64,000 nucleotides of DNA from Closterium sp. NIES-65 (lineage: Eukaryota > Streptophyta > Zygnematophyceae > Desmidiales > Closteriaceae). Position 1 is the stretch's first letter; each line of letters begins with the position of its first letter. The DNA lies in assembly GCA_948144175.1 (NCBI GenBank), contig CANXME010002644.1, positions 1,620,001 to 1,684,000 on the forward strand, given 5' to 3'. The translations under genes and the position numbers were made by a program. Below the pieces are notes generated by a model. It was not told the origin of the DNA. It saw only the letters and a program-made list of their open reading frames with translations, and searched no databases. Of the stretch, positions 1 to 11,329 are shown one piece after another.

Positions 1-367
1 CTTGTTGTCTGCTTGGGTTGGTTGTCTGTCACGACTCACCAACCGTTCACTTCCGCATTACTCCGCGTTTTTTCATTCCTCCTGCCACACAGACAATCTG
101 TCAAGAGTCGACAACTATTGCTCGGACTGGTCTAGGCAGGCAGATTTTTCCCGCAGGGGTAAACTTCCCACTGCATCGGACAGCCTTACTCTCCACAATA
201 TCTATACTTAGACCCGTACATTCATTTATCAAGCTTACAGTTCCTGACATTTTCAAGAGGGGCCGCGGAACATTAAAAACATTGGTTCAGGACCATTCCA
301 AAACATAGCTGACAATCTTCACGATTACTTCTTGGCGCTGTTCTGCTATATCTCTCAACGGAATCGG

Positions 368-406
368 GGGTGACGCTCGGGGGTGGCGCTTTCGGGAGCG
401 TCACCC
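368..406. repeat. Short inverted repeat
   Basis: The arms gggtgacgct and agcgtcaccc form a 10-bp stem around an approximately 19-nt G/T-rich loop. It lies directly beside the larger foldback repeat and may be part of it. Confidence 0.6.
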
Positions 407-408
407 TG

Positions 409-539
409 ACCCGGGCAGAAAAACCTAAAACCCTATCGGGATTGCATCCACCATTCGGGAGCCTAAACCCTCAAATTTTAGGGTTGAGGCTCCCGAATGG
501 CATGCCATCCGTCTGGGGTTTTTTTTTTGCCCCGGGCAG
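409..539. repeat. Palindromic foldback (MITE-like) repeat, copy 1
   Basis: The whole stretch is an imperfect palindrome. The outer arms begin cccgggcag and end tgccccgggcag. The centre pairs cattcgggagcctaaaccct with agggttgaggctcccgaatg. A second copy with the same arms and centre lies at 38381-38539, so this is a dispersed family and not a chance hairpin. It has no coding capacity. The central arms carry words like the plant telomere repeat (CCCTAAA/TTTAGGG). Mobility by a DNA transposase is an inference; no clear target duplication was found. Confidence 0.75.
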
Positions 540-883
540 TTTGTATTTTTGTCGAAACGACTTTGTCGCTAGCGCGCCTGCTACGTTCCGTTGATATATA
601 CTAGGCTGGAGTTCTCGACGAACGTTAAGGGATTGGTAAAGTTCGCAATAGCTTCAGGTGCCTTTTTTGGTTGACTTGGCATGAAGGTTCAGTTTTAACC
701 GACGTAAACTTCTCGTTTGAACAGCTCAGCCAAACTCGGGTCTGCCCTTTTGGACACGGTATGGCAAAAAAAAACAACCGAATTGGGTGTTGACGCGTAC
801 AGACAAGAAATTAGCCAAAAAAAAATCAGCAGCCCCCGCATCAGTGGTGCGGAGGTGATTCCACCTCGAGAGGTCCCACCAGT

Positions 884-1014
884 TGTCAACACATTATAGC
901 TTCTGCTTTTGTGTAGGCTATAGTGGGGTATCCCATAGGGGGTACAACCCAATTAGGGTTAGTACTTGTACCCAGTTCATTCATAGTTCATTCATTCTCG
1001 TTCTAACTTTCTCA
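884..1014 (+). repeat. 5' LTR of element A
   Basis: Very short (131 bp) LTR starting tgtcaacac and ending aactttctca. It matches 8189-8319 over its whole length. It shares the core tatagtggggtatcccatag with the LTRs of element B, so A and B are one family. Confidence 0.95.
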
Positions 1015-1032
1015 CGGTATCAAGCAGGTTCC
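1015..1032 (+). other. Primer binding site of element A
   Basis: Directly after the LTR, cggtatcaagcaggttcc resembles the copia primer site TGGTATCAGAGC, complementary to initiator tRNA-Met, with a few mismatches. The position is right but the match is imperfect. Confidence 0.55.
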
Positions 1033-1189
1033 CTCGTGGGAACTCTTCCTAGGGCCCAACAAGTCGAGATTTTTTTCCTGCCCGGAGCGCGCTCCGCTTA
1101 GGTCCGAGTCGCGCCTCGTGTGCCCCTCTACCGCCGCGTTCGTCCTAGGCCCTCCTCGGCCCCGTCGCGTCGCCCCTAACGGCCTCCCT

Positions 1190-2040
1190 CGAGCCGCCCT
1201 TACTCGGCCCGTCGCCGCCCTAAGGGGCCCGTCGCCGCCCTAAGGGGCCCGTCGCCGCCCTTTACTCGGCCCGTAGCCGCCCTTACGCGGCCCGTCGCCG
1301 CCCTCTTCGGCCCGTAGCCGCCCTTACCCGGCCCGTCGCCGCCCTAAGCGGCCCGTCGCCGCCCTAAGCAGCCCGTCGCCGCCCCCACTTCGGCCCGTCG
1401 TCGCCCTAAGCGGCCCGTCGCCGCCCTCCTTTGGCCCGTCGCCGCCCTTACGCGGCCCGTCGTCGCCCTGAGCGGCCCGTCGCCGCCCTACTCGGCCCGC
1501 CGCCGCCCTACTCGGCCCGTCGCCGCCCTGCGCGGCCCGTCGCCGCCCTACGCGGCCCGTCACCGCCCTCACTCGGCCCGCCGCTGCCCTTTCCGGCCCG
1601 TCGCCACCCTTCCGCGGCCAGTCGCCGCCCTTATGCGGCCCGTTACCGCTCTTACGCAGCCGTCGCCGCCCTTTCCGGCCCGTCGCCGCCCTCAGCAGCT
1701 CGGCGCCGCCCTTCCCGGCCCTGTGCGCCACCCTACACGGCCCCCGCGCCTCCTCCTCCTATCCCATGGCCGCCCCACCTCCACTCGGGCCGTCGTCATG
1801 GAGGCAGGAGCCGCCGCAGTCGGGCCGCCGAGCCGCCGAGCCGCCCAGCAGCAGAGCCACCCAGCAGCCGAGCCGCCCAGCAGCCGAGCCCCCCAGCAGC
1901 CGAGCCGCCCAGCAGCCGAGCCGCCCAGCGGCCGGGCCGCCCAGCAGCCGAGCCGCCCAGCAGCCGAGCCGCCCAGCAGCAGAGCCGCCGAGCCGCCGAC
2001 CAGCCGAGCCGCCGAGCCGCCCTACTTCCGAGCCGCCCGA
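1190..2040 (+). repeat. GC-rich tandem arrays in the leader of element A
   Basis: Two arrays lie between the primer site and gag. One is an 18-20 bp unit built on cggcccgtcgccgcccta (about 1190-1735). The other is a 16-bp unit built on cagcagccgagccgcc (about 1815-2035). The ORFs across them in several frames are artefacts of stop-free repeats. Element B carries arrays at the same place but with different units, so the leader position is conserved while the unit turns over. Confidence 0.85.
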
Positions 2041-2121
2041 GCTGCCCCGTCCGGTGAGCACAGCGCCTCTTTCACTGCACTGCCCTCACCCTACTGTTTG
2101 CACTGCTAGTCTACTGTGGTC

Positions 2122-5073
2122 ATGGCTACCCCTAGTGTTCTCGCTTTTGACGCTGAGGGTCGGGCCATTGACTTTGAGGTCTGGGTAGATGACCTGCAGC
2201 TGTTCTTACAGTGCGATAGGGCAGACGGCCTCTCTATCTTTGACCTCACCTCTGGCGCTTCCCCTGCCCCTGCTACTGATGCTGACGCCACTGTATGCTC
2301 CCAGTGGGCCACGCGCGACGCTGCTGCACGACTTGCTGTGCGTCGCCACCTCCCTACCTCCGAGCGTGCGCACTTTAGTCAGTACAAGAGTGCTCAGACC
2401 TTGTACGACGCTGTAGTTGCACGCTACTCCTCCCCCGCCACTGCTGCACTGAGCCGTCTCATGCTGCCGTACCTCTTTCCTGACCTTGCTGCCTTTCCCA
2501 CAGTCGCTGACCTCATTACGCACCTCCGCACTAGTGACACTCGCTACCGCGCTGCGCTTCCTGCTGACTTCTGTGCCAAGAACCCCCCCCCCATGTACAT
2601 CACCCTCTACTTCATAGTCACCCGACTCCCTGACTCCCTTAGAGTAGTCAGGAACCACTTCCTCGCAGTGTGCCCCACCACTCTCACCATTGACCTCCTC
2701 GAGAGCAAAGTCGCTGTAGGAGCCTCTCGTGGTGACCCCCGCACCCCTGTCTTTGAGGGGTGTTCTCCCTCCCCCCTCTTGCCCTCTGTTGCTTCTGCTG
2801 CTGCGGCCGACCTCGTTGGCTTTGAGTCGGTCGGTGCTGCGTCTGCCCCTTCGGGGAAGCGCCGCACAGGCAAGGGCAAGGGGGGCAAGGGCGCAGGAGG
2901 AGCTGGCGGGGGCGACGGAGGTGGCGGTGGAGGCGGCGGAGGGAGTGGGGGTGGTGGTGGGAGTGGTGGAGGAGGTGGGGGTACCCGTGGCAGCAGTGGC
3001 GGCGGCGGTGGCGGAGGGAGCGGAGGCGGCGGTGGTAGCGGAGGCGGCGGTAGTGGCGGAGGCGGCGGAGGCGGCGGAGGCGGTGGAGGTGGCGGTGGAG
3101 CTGGTCGCGGGTCTACGCAGAGGAGTGGCTCCGGTGGTGGTCCGCGCCAGCAGCAGCAGCGTGGTCGTGAGACCCTGTCCCCTCAGCAGCTCCGTGAGTG
3201 GTACACTGCACGCCAGCGTGGTGGGGTTTTTGGTCCGTGCACCTACGTCCTGCGCACCGGCGACCGTGCGGGTGAGCAGTGTGGGGGTGCGCACCCCACC
3301 CAGCGCTGCTTTGGCCGCCTGATGGACGCGTGGCGTCACCAGTTTCCTGAGGCCACAGATATCCCTCGCTGGGGCGAGCTGTCTAGGGCGGGAGTTGCCA
3401 TCTATGATCTTGATTTTGATGCTATTATTTCTGCCATGTATGCTGTGACTATTAGTGATGAGGGTGACTATTACCGGTGTTTCCCGCCCGATCTGGGCAT
3501 TGAGACTGCTGCTCTAGGTACTGGTGAGGCTGCTGCACTAGGTGCTTGCGACGCTGCTGCTCTAGGTGCTAGTGCGTCTGCGTCCTCAGGTACTGGTGAG
3601 TCTGCGCTCTCAGGTACTGCGTCGGCTTCGGCCTCCCTCACCTTCACCCTTGACTCTGGGGCTTCTCGCTCCTTCTTTCGGGACCGCACCACACTCACGC
3701 CGCTTAGTCGGCCGGTTGCGGTGTCTCTGGCTGACCCCTCTGGGGGTCCTGTCCTGTCTCACTTCTCCATAGTCCTCCTGTGTCCGGCGGCTCCCTCTGG
3801 CACCCCGTCTGGTCTCTACCTCCCCTCGTTCTCTACGAACTTGGTGAATGGTGCTTACCTACAGGATGGGGGAGTACACCAGTTCACTCCTGCGCGTCAG
3901 CGAGTGACGCACTGCACAGACGCCCGCACAGGCCGACACTTGGCTACGTTTACACGTCAGCCGGGGTCGAGCCTGTACACACTGACCACTTCGTCTCCTC
4001 CAGTTGCTGAGTTTGGTAGGGTAGCTGCGTCGGGTCAGGTGTTTGCTGCAGCGTCCAGGTCTGGTCCTGAGTCTGCCCCCTGTTCGTGTCGGCTCCTGTC
4101 TCACGAGACTCTCCTCTGGCACCACCGCCTTGGTCACCCCTCTCTTCTTCGGCCCAAAGGCATGGCCTCCCGTCTTCTTGTTTCTGGTCTCCCCAGGTCC
4201 CTCCCTCCCCTTCCTCAGGGGCCTGGCCCTTCCTGTGTCCCCTGTGTCGAGGGGCGCGAGCGGGTTGCACCTCAATCCTCCCAGTTTCCTCCGACGGAGG
4301 CCCCGCTGCAGACGCTTCACATGGACGTGTGGGGCCCAGCCCGCGTCCGTGGACAGGGTCACGAGCGCTACTTCCTGCTCGTTGTTGACGACTACTCGCG
4401 TTACACCGCAGTCTTCCCCTTGCGCAGCAAGGGTGATGTCACTGAGGTGTTGATCGACTGGATCCGCGCAGCTCGTCTCCAGCTCAGGCAGAGCTTTGGA
4501 TCGGACTTTCCTGTTCTGCGTCTGCACTCGGACAGAGGCGGAGAGTTTTTCTGTGGCCTTCTGAGAGCCTACAGTCGCGCACGAGGCATCCGTCAGACCT
4601 TCACGCTTCCGGACTCTCCGCAGCAAAATGGGATCGCTGAGTGCCGCATTGGCATGGTCATGGTCGTCGCTCGTACGTCCATGATGCATGCGGCTGCCCC
4701 CCATTTTCTGTGGCCGTTTGCGGTGAGGTACACGGCGCATCAGATCAACCTCCACCCCACGGTCTCCAGGACGGAGACCTCCCCAACCTTGCTGTGGACG
4801 GGGAAGGTTGGCGATGCGTCGGCGTTACGGGTCTGGGGATCTCGGGCGTTTGTCCGTGACTTGTCTGCGAACAAGCTGTCCCCTCGTGCTGCTCCTTGCG
4901 TCTTCCTGGGGTTCCCCCCTGACGCGCCTGGGACCACCCCACCTCTCGCCGTGTTCTGTCCTCCCAGGACGTCACATTTGACGAGTCGGTCCCCTACTAC
5001 CGCCTCTTCCCCTACCGCACTCCGTTCCTCCTCCCGCCCCCGCTCTTCCTTGTCCCAGGTCCCACCCCGGTAG
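2122..5073 (+). pseudogene. Element A gag, protease and integrase part (frameshifted)
   Basis: Gag starts at the ATG at 2122 (MATPSVLAFDAEGR). It is followed by a poly-glycine tract (about 2880-3110) and a Cys/His cluster (CTYVLRTGDRAGEQCGGAH). The aspartic protease motif DSGAS is at about 3652, and the GAG-pre-integrase motif LLWHHRLGHPS at about 4110. The integrase core has its three acidic residues at about 4324 (MDVWGP), 4531 (HSDRGGEF) and 4639 (NGIAE). The usual R/K after the last Glu is Cys here. The frame is lost shortly before 5073: downstream pol continues in a different frame, so no Gag-Pol of full length can be made. Compared with element B, the approximately 1-kb integrase segment is present. 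Confidence 0.9.
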
Positions 5074-5108
5074 ACCCCCTCCCCCCTCAGGGTCCTGCCC
5101 CTTCAGGT

Positions 5109-7978
5109 GTGTCTCAGGTAGACGCAGTCGAGCCTGTCGAGGTTACTGGTGACTCGGGTGCTGCTGAGGGTGCTGAGCGTAGGGGTGCTGAGACTGGGGG
5201 TGCTGAGCCTGGGGGTGCTGAGCCTGGGGGTGCTGCGACTGGGGGTGCTGAGCCAGGAGGTGCTGAGCCTGGGGGTGCTGCGACTGGGGGTGCTGAGCCT
5301 GGGGGTGCTACGCCTTGGGGTGCTAAGCCTGAGGGTGCTGAGCCTGGAGGTGCTATGCCTGGAGGTCCTCCGGGGGCTTCGTCTCGCCGGGAGCCACTCT
5401 CTCCACCGGAGTTGCGTGAGTGGTTTGCTCGGCGCTGTAGGCGTGCTGCTGGAGCTAGAGGTTCTTCGGCTGCTGAGGGTGCTGGTGACGCGGGTCCCGG
5501 AGGGGCTCGTACTGGGAGTACTGGAGCTGCTTGGCCTGCGGGTTCGACTTGAGCTGGTGCTGCTGCGAACGTTGGTGCTGAGCCTACTGCTCGCGGTCTT
5601 GCTGGGGGTACTACTGGTGCTGCTGGAGGTTCCGGAGCTGCTGGAGGTGCTGCTGGAGTGGGTGCTCCTGCTGGGGGTACTGGTGTTGTCCCTGCTGTGT
5701 TTGGCGTCGCCGCACGGCCTTGACCGTACTTCGTTCCACTCCTGCAGCAGGTTCTTGGTCTTTCGCCTTCTACTGGTCCTCCTCCATCCTTAGAGTGTCC
5801 ACAGCCTGTCCCGTCACAGCTACAATTACAGCTTGCCTCCCCACGACCTGCTCCCTCTCCCTACATTGGTCCTACTGGAGGTCTTGCTGAGCGTCGTGAG
5901 CCTGCGTCTCGTCCTGAGTCGCCTGTTCGTGCTGCTCGCACTAGTGGTCGCGGTTCGCGTCAGCCTCCTCCTCCTGTCCCTGGCACGCACCAGATGTCTC
6001 TGCGTCCGTCCGCTGCTCCTCTGCGTGCCCCTTTGCCTTCACCTCCTACGTCCTCTCTTCCTACTCTTGCCGACCCGGAGTCGGACTCTCTTCGTGCTGC
6101 CAGTCCTACTGTCACGCGTCTCCTTGCTACTATCGTCACTGACCCTTCTTTCGAGTCCACTACTGCGTCTGCCCTAGTTACTGAGCTCGTCGACTTCGCT
6201 GCTCGCTGTTGTCTAGACTACGCTGCTTGTCTTATCGCCGAGTCCGAGTCTTTCTGTCCTTCGTCCGTCGGGGGTGAGTGTGCCCTTGGCACGGACGTCC
6301 TTGAGGACAGGCAGGAGGAGTTCCAGTGCTTGGCCGCTGCTTCACCTCATCTCGTGTCCGTACTGCTTACCCCTGAGGGAGACCCGGATGCACTTGACAT
6401 CCCGACTCCGCGCTCTTACGCGGAGGCGATAGAGGGTCCTTACTCCTCTCAGTGGCAGGCAGCTATGGATGCAGAGATGACTTCCTGGAAGTCCACAGGC
6501 ACCTACGTTGACGCTGTCCCCCCTCTTGGGGCGAACATCGTCAGTGGCATGTGGATTTTCAGGGTGAAGCGGCCGCCGGGTTCTCCACCTGTCTTCAAGG
6601 CACGGTACGTGGCTCGTGGCTACAGTCAGCGGCAGGGAGTTGACTACTTTCAGACCTTCTCTCCCACCCCGAAGATGACCACTCTTCGGGTACTACTTCA
6701 CGTTGCTGCTCACCGTAACTACGAGCTGCACTCTCTCGACTTCAGCACTGCTTTCTTGCAGGGCAGCCTGCACGAGGAGATCTGGCTGCGCCGCCCACTT
6801 GGCTTCACTGGGTCGTTCCCTCCTGGTACCCAGTGGAGTCTCCGGCGTCCAGTCTACGGTCTCCGCCAGGCGCCCCGTAAGTGGCACGACACACCGAGGA
6901 CTACACTTGCGGCTCTTAGGTTTGCTCCTTCTACTGCCGACCCGTCGCTGTCTCTGCGCACCGACACCTCTCTGCCGCCTTTCTACATCCTCGTGTACGT
7001 CGACGACTTGGTCTTTGCCACTGCTGACACTGCTGGACTCGCCTACGTAAAGTCCGAGCTGCAGAAGAGACACACGTGCACAGACCTGGGTGAACTGCGC
7101 AGCTACCTTGGCTTGCAGATCACCCGGGACAGAGCACGCCGCACCATTACCCTGACTCAGTCACACATGGTGCAGCAGGTCCTTCAGCGCTTCGGCTTCA
7201 CGTACTCCTCGCCTCAGGCCACTCCTCTGCCTACTCGCAACTCACTCTCAGCTCTGCCTTCGGATGAGTCCGTAGAGTCGAGTGGGCCGTATCCAGAGCT
7301 TGTTGGCTGCCTCATGTACTTGATGACCTGCACACGACCTGACCTTGCATACCCTCTTAGCATTCTCGCACGCTATGTTGCTCCTGGGAGACACCGACCA
7401 GAGCACATGGCTGCAGCGAAGAGGGTGTTGCGCTACTTGTGCACTACGTCAGGCATGGGGTTAGTGCTTGGAGGGCGCAGTCCAGTGGTCCTCACTGGGC
7501 ACGCAGACGCTTTCTGGGCTGACGACCAGGCTACACAGCGGTCGTCACAGGGTTACACCTTCAGCCTTGGTTCCGGCTCTGTCTCGTGGCGGGCTACTCG
7601 CCATCTTCTGTTCTGAGCTCCAGTTGTGAGGCTGAGATCTACGCCGGGGCCATGGCTGCAGAGGAGCTTCGCTGGCTCACCTACCTGCTGACTGACCTTG
7701 GAGAGTCGCCTCGTTCTCCTCCAGTCCTGTACGTAGACAACAAGGCCATGCTGGCCTTGTGTCGAGAGCAGAGACTGGAGCACAAAACAAAGCATATTGC
7801 TCTTCGCTACTTTCTTGCTCGTGAGCTACAGCAGCGTGGTCAGTTGCGGCTTGCGTACGTGGCCTCTGAGGCCAACACTGCTGATGTCTTCACCAAGGCA
7901 CTTGTACCTTGTGATCATCAGCGCTTCTGCACGCAGCTGGGTCTTGTGCCTGTCTTGCCTCACTTGCTCACCTCTTGA
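5109..7978 (+). pseudogene. Element A linker, reverse transcriptase and RNase H (broken)
   Basis: From 5109 the frame encodes GGAEPGGA-type pentad/decad repeats (about 5165-5370). It then hits a stop at 5550-5552 and another near 5723, where B has CGA and A has TGA. The RT runs from about 5994: catalytic YVDDL is near 6996, preceded by YGLRQAPRKWHD. Near 7590 one nucleotide is missing relative to B. The last part of RNase H (CEAEIYAGAMAAEELRWL, DNKAMLAL) is therefore in another frame, up to 7978. All domains are recognisable, so decay is recent enough for direct comparison with B. Confidence 0.9.
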
Positions 7979-8188
7979 CCTTGCTTGTACTGTTGCATAT
8001 ATATACTCCTGCTCTTGCTTGTCTAGTCCTTTATATATATGTACTCCTGCATGTGAACTGGCCTTGTGGCCTTGAAGTTGTGCTCGGAATGTGTGGTGAC
8101 TTTGTGATCCACCCTGAGCTTGGTTTGCTTTGCTTTGCTTGACTGGTCTTGTGACCCCTTGTTCTCCCACAGTTTGCCTATGGGGGTG

Positions 8189-8319
8189 TGTCAGAACATT
8201 ATAGCTTATACATTTGTGTAGGCTATAGTGGGGTATCCCATAGGGAGTACAACCCAATTAGGGTTAGTACTTGTACCCAGTTCATTCATAGTTCATTCAT
8301 TCTCGTTCTAACTTTCTCA
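8189..8319 (+). repeat. 3' LTR of element A
   Basis: 131 bp, starting tgtcagaacattatagc. A short purine run (tgggggtg, 8181-8188) just upstream is the likely polypurine tract. The next five bases repeat the 5' target duplication. Confidence 0.95.
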
Positions 8320-8324
8320 CCAGT

Positions 8325-8956
8325 GATGCATACCATTTGTCTGGAGTGGCATTTGCCTGGAGTGGAAATGGCTTGGAACAAACGGGCGGTTGTGGTACAG
8401 TGTTACAAAAGTGTTGTTCTGCAGGTTTTCTCGGTTTTCTTGATGCGCCCAGCTTCGGACAATGCCCAACCTGAACCGACGCACCACTGGTGCGGATGGA
8501 AAAATACGCGAAGGCCATTTTTGGCCAAAAGAACATGGGAAATTATACGCGCAGTCACAGTTATGGCCGTATTATCATGTTTGGTCACGGGGTTATCATG
8601 GACAGTCACAGTACAGTACATTGCTATCACGCATGGTAACAGTGCTATCACGCTTGATCACTCCTCGCCCCGCAGGGTTATCACGTTTGGTCACTCGTTG
8701 AAACGCCCACCAAAAAAGTTGAAACTCTCAAATCTACTGTACATATTCGGGTACTTCTATCTCGCGCGCGTTTTGTCTGTAGTGAAAAACGTGATGTGAC
8801 TGTCGAAATATACTCGGTCCTTATTAGGGAACGATGCAGTTTAATGCGGAGTCCGCATTTCGCATTGAATATACGCGATCTTGTAATATAAGTTTATGCC
8901 GATATGAATAATTGATGACTGTAACCTGTAGTTTGATACTGTCTATCGCGCGCGTT
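8325..8956. other. No gene seen between element A and the GT/GC repeat
   Basis: Unique-looking sequence. The only structure noted is a word repeated about 180 bp apart (cgcgcgcgttttgt near 8762 and near 8947). ORFs here lack recognisable motifs. Confidence 0.5.
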
Positions 8957-9365
8957 TTGTGTATGTGTGTGTGTGTGGGTGTGGGTGTGTGTGGGTGGGT
9001 GTGTGTGTGTGTGTGCGTGCGTGGGTGCGTGCGTGCGTGCGTGCGTGCGCGTGCGCGTGCGTGCGTGTGCGCGTGCGCGCGTGTGCGCGTGCGTGCGTGT
9101 GCGCGTGCGTGCGTGTGCGCGTGCATGCGTGTGCGCGTGCGTGCGTGTGCGCGTGCGTGCATGTGTGCGTGCGCGCGTGCGTGCGTGCGTGCGTGCGCGC
9201 GCGCGTGCGCGCGTGCGTGCGTGCGTGCGTGCGTGTGTGTGTATGTGTGTGTGTGTGTCTGTATGTGTGTGTGTGTGTCTGTGTGTGTGTGTGTGTGTGT
9301 GTGTCTGTGTGTGTGTGTCTGTGCCTGTCTGTGTTAGTGTGTGTGTGTATGTGTCTGTGTAGGCA
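8957..9365. repeat. Long alternating GT/GC simple repeat (Z-DNA-prone)
   Basis: About 400 bp of nearly uninterrupted alternating purine-pyrimidine sequence. It begins as TG/GGTG repeats, passes through TGCG-type tetranucleotides in the middle (about 9015-9235) and ends as TG with occasional TCTG. All six-frame His-Thr-Arg or Cys-Val ORFs here are products of the repeat. Alternating TG and CG tracts are the classic Z-DNA-forming sequence; formation in vivo is inference. Confidence 0.95.
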
Positions 9366-9587
9366 TGCAATGAACTAGGAGTGCATCCTTTAATTTGGAT
9401 CGCGTACGCCACTACGGCTGGGATGCCCTTCGACTAGTGTCAGCGAAGTGAGGAGGGGCCATCGTCGGTTGTGGTGGGGAGTCTGGACGACATCTCCGTC
9501 CAAATTCTACACGTCACAGCACATGGAACACCCGCGCGCGCGGAAACGCGCCATTTTCCCCAATTGGTACAGTAGTGGGGGCGCGGG

Positions 9588-9685
9588 GGGTGGGGTGGGG
9601 GGAGGGTGTCTAGCGGGAGGGTGGATGCAGGGGCGTGGGTTTTGGGGGGGCTTGGGATGGGTTGGGATGGGATGGGATGGAAGTA
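9588..9685 (+). repeat. G-run cluster with GGGAT pentamers
   Basis: There are many G runs of three to seven within 100 bp, ending in about four tandem gggat(t)-type units (tgggatgggatgggatgg). It satisfies the simple G-quadruplex pattern on the plus strand. Similar ggatgggatgg words recur just upstream of the WRKY-like genes. Confidence 0.7.
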
Positions 9686-10471
9686 CACCCCTCCTGACGG
9701 GAGTCGTCATGTACACCCCTCTCGCTGTTGTGAATTTGGTTCTAGTGAAGTCAAGATAGGAAAAGCACGGTTAACGGTGGTTAAATTAAGTCTCAATATG
9801 GTTCAATCAGACAAAACGAAGATAACAAGGTTTTCCACAAGTTCGGCACAGTTCAGTGTAGCGAGAATCAGGGTTGTACAGTTTCGCAGTGTGGAGCAGA
9901 GGACGGTCAGAACCGCGCCGCGCCTGATTCGGGGTCGGTGGGACGCGGATTTTCTCTGAGTGAATCCCGCTCGCAAAGAGACGGGCACCGATTCACCGAA
10001 CTGAAATCTCGACAGCTTCGTTGCATCGTGGCCTTTCAGACACGCATTTCCTTTCCTCCAGATTTGTTTCAGGTGCCCCGCATGCAACAATTCCTCGGTA
10101 TTCAACGCGCATTGAAATCTGGACGACTCGACTCGAGCCGACGATGACAGAAACCCAGCTCCCGCCAACCCGGGCCTCGCATGCGGATGGAGCAGCACCA
10201 CCAGCCCAGCGAAGCTCCCCGCGCCTTTCGTGGAAAACCACTTAGCTTGTCGTAAAGCATAAGTAGGTTGAAATCAGTTGACACACAATCACTTATGTTC
10301 AGTCGTCAACAAGTAACTACTCATACCAAAGCACTAGAACTATCCTGCATTGCGAACATCGCTCCCTATTTACCTTTCAATCGCTGCGCTTCTCGAGGAC
10401 TGAGTCGGTATAAGTTTTTAAACAGAGACGCAGGGACCACCGCCCCTAAGATCAGTAGATTCCCATAAATC

Positions 10472-11329
10472 ATGGGATCCAACGGCCAGATGCAAAAGCC
10501 CGCTTCCGCTCTCTTCCTCTCTCCGCACGATTTCGGCGGAAACAGCATTTGGAGCGTTAGCCAGGTCAACAAGCCCGTGGGGAAAACGCAGCCGCAGCTC
10601 CGGGTTCAATTAGCTGAGGACGACATGAGCGAGTGTGATTATAACGGGAGTGATTGCGACGACAGCTGCTCTACCGACTCCACCTTCTCTTGCCTCTCCC
10701 CTCGCTCCTCCGAATCTTCCGCCTCTGGTTCGCTTTCTCCCACTTCCGTGCTTCGAAGCGGCGCTTCCGTCGCCAGGAATACGGTTGACCCGTTTAACGC
10801 GGATATTGCGGACGACGTGGGGCCAGCGGATAGCGAATCTGATGCTGACGAGATTAATCTGCCCGACGACCTCGACCTCTATCCTCGCGAAAACTCGTCC
10901 GTTCTCGCAGCTTTCGCGAACAGCTTTTCCGACAGCATTCTGGGTCGGCCCGCATTTCCCCCCGCTGCTGTCTCCACTTCCGCCCCTTACCTTGCGCCCG
11001 CGCCCGCGCCTCTTGCGCGCGCTTACGGATCTGCCGCGTTTCCCCCGAACCCGCAAGTGCAGTATCAGCAGCAGCAACAGTTGATGCAGCAGCAGATGAG
11101 CCTGTACTGGCAGCAGATGTACCTGAACCAGATGCACCTGCAGCAACTGGTTCACCTCCAGCAACAGCAGCAGCAGCAGCAGCAGCAAAGGCAGCAGCAA
11201 AGGCAGCAGCAGTGCGCGGCACCTCAGCAGCCACAGGAAGAAACCCCGCGGGTTTTCCTTCCGCCGCGCTTCCTTCCCCAGCAGAACACCGCGGGCACGG
11301 GGGTCTTCCTCCCGCCCACCCGCGCGTGA
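10472..11329 (+). CDS. Q-rich plant-type protein with GTGVFLP C-terminal motif
   Basis: Intronless 285-codon ORF starting at ATG 10472. The N-terminus is followed by a Ser/Asp-rich stretch (about 45-90), an acidic segment (about 110-135) and a glutamine-rich coiled stretch (about 190-250, CAG repeats). The end is VFLPPRFLPQ...GTGVFLPPTRA. I recall plant-specific, uncharacterised nuclear-type proteins that share a Q-rich region followed by VFL and GTGVFLP blocks; no name is claimed. Those proteins usually continue into a block like STVLLPARVV. Here the +1 frame just past the stop (11328-11398) reads AKMVLISPARMV, suggesting a frameshift or small intron at the 3' end. Truncated copies of its 5' part occur at 16016, 40797 and 44351. 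It is convergent with the WRKY-like gene at 11742. Confidence 0.7.
   Translation: MGSNGQMQKPASALFLSPHDFGGNSIWSVSQVNKPVGKTQPQLRVQLAEDDMSECDYNGSDCDDSCSTDSTFSCLSPRSSESSASGSLSPTSVLRSGASVARNTVDPFNADIADDVGPADSESDADEINLPDDLDLYPRENSSVLAAFANSFSDSILGRPAFPPAAVSTSAPYLAPAPAPLARAYGSAAFPPNPQVQYQQQQQLMQQQMSLYWQQMYLNQMHLQQLVHLQQQQQQQQQQRQQQRQQQCAAPQQPQEETPRVFLPPRFLPQQNTAGTGVFLPPTRA

Larger units (their letters stand above)
1..883. other. Left flank without a supported gene
   Basis: No reading frame here has recognisable protein motifs. The stretch contains a short perfect inverted repeat near 368-406 and a palindromic foldback repeat at 409-539, listed separately. Its right border is set by the 5-bp target duplication ccagt (879-883) of the Copia element that starts at 884. 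Confidence 0.7.
884..8319 (+). mobile_element. Ty1/copia LTR retrotransposon A, defective
   Basis: This is a full-length element bounded by two 131-bp LTRs (884-1014 and 8189-8319) that start TG and end CA. It is flanked by the perfect 5-bp target duplication ccagt (879-883, 8320-8324). Domain order is Gag, zinc-knuckle-like cluster, protease, GAG-pre-integrase, integrase, Gly/Ala/Glu/Pro repeats, reverse transcriptase, RNase H, which is the copia order. The coding region is broken by at least two frameshifts and two in-frame stops. The LTRs differ at roughly six positions, so it is older than its sister B (26785-33205). A retains the integrase that B lacks. Confidence 0.95.

Noticed and set aside
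1324..2188. Arg/Pro/Ala-rich ORFs before element A gag and similar ones at 27320-27863 and 21662-22651
   Set aside because: They are translations of tandem GC-rich arrays on both strands and do not connect to any domain.
2206..3339. Minus-strand 377-codon ORF opposite element A gag
   Set aside because: Ala/Thr/Ser-rich shadow of the glycine-rich gag; no motif.
8824..9412. Long His/Thr/Arg and Cys/Val ORFs
   Set aside because: They exist in several frames only because the GT/GC repeat contains no stop codons; no start context or homology.
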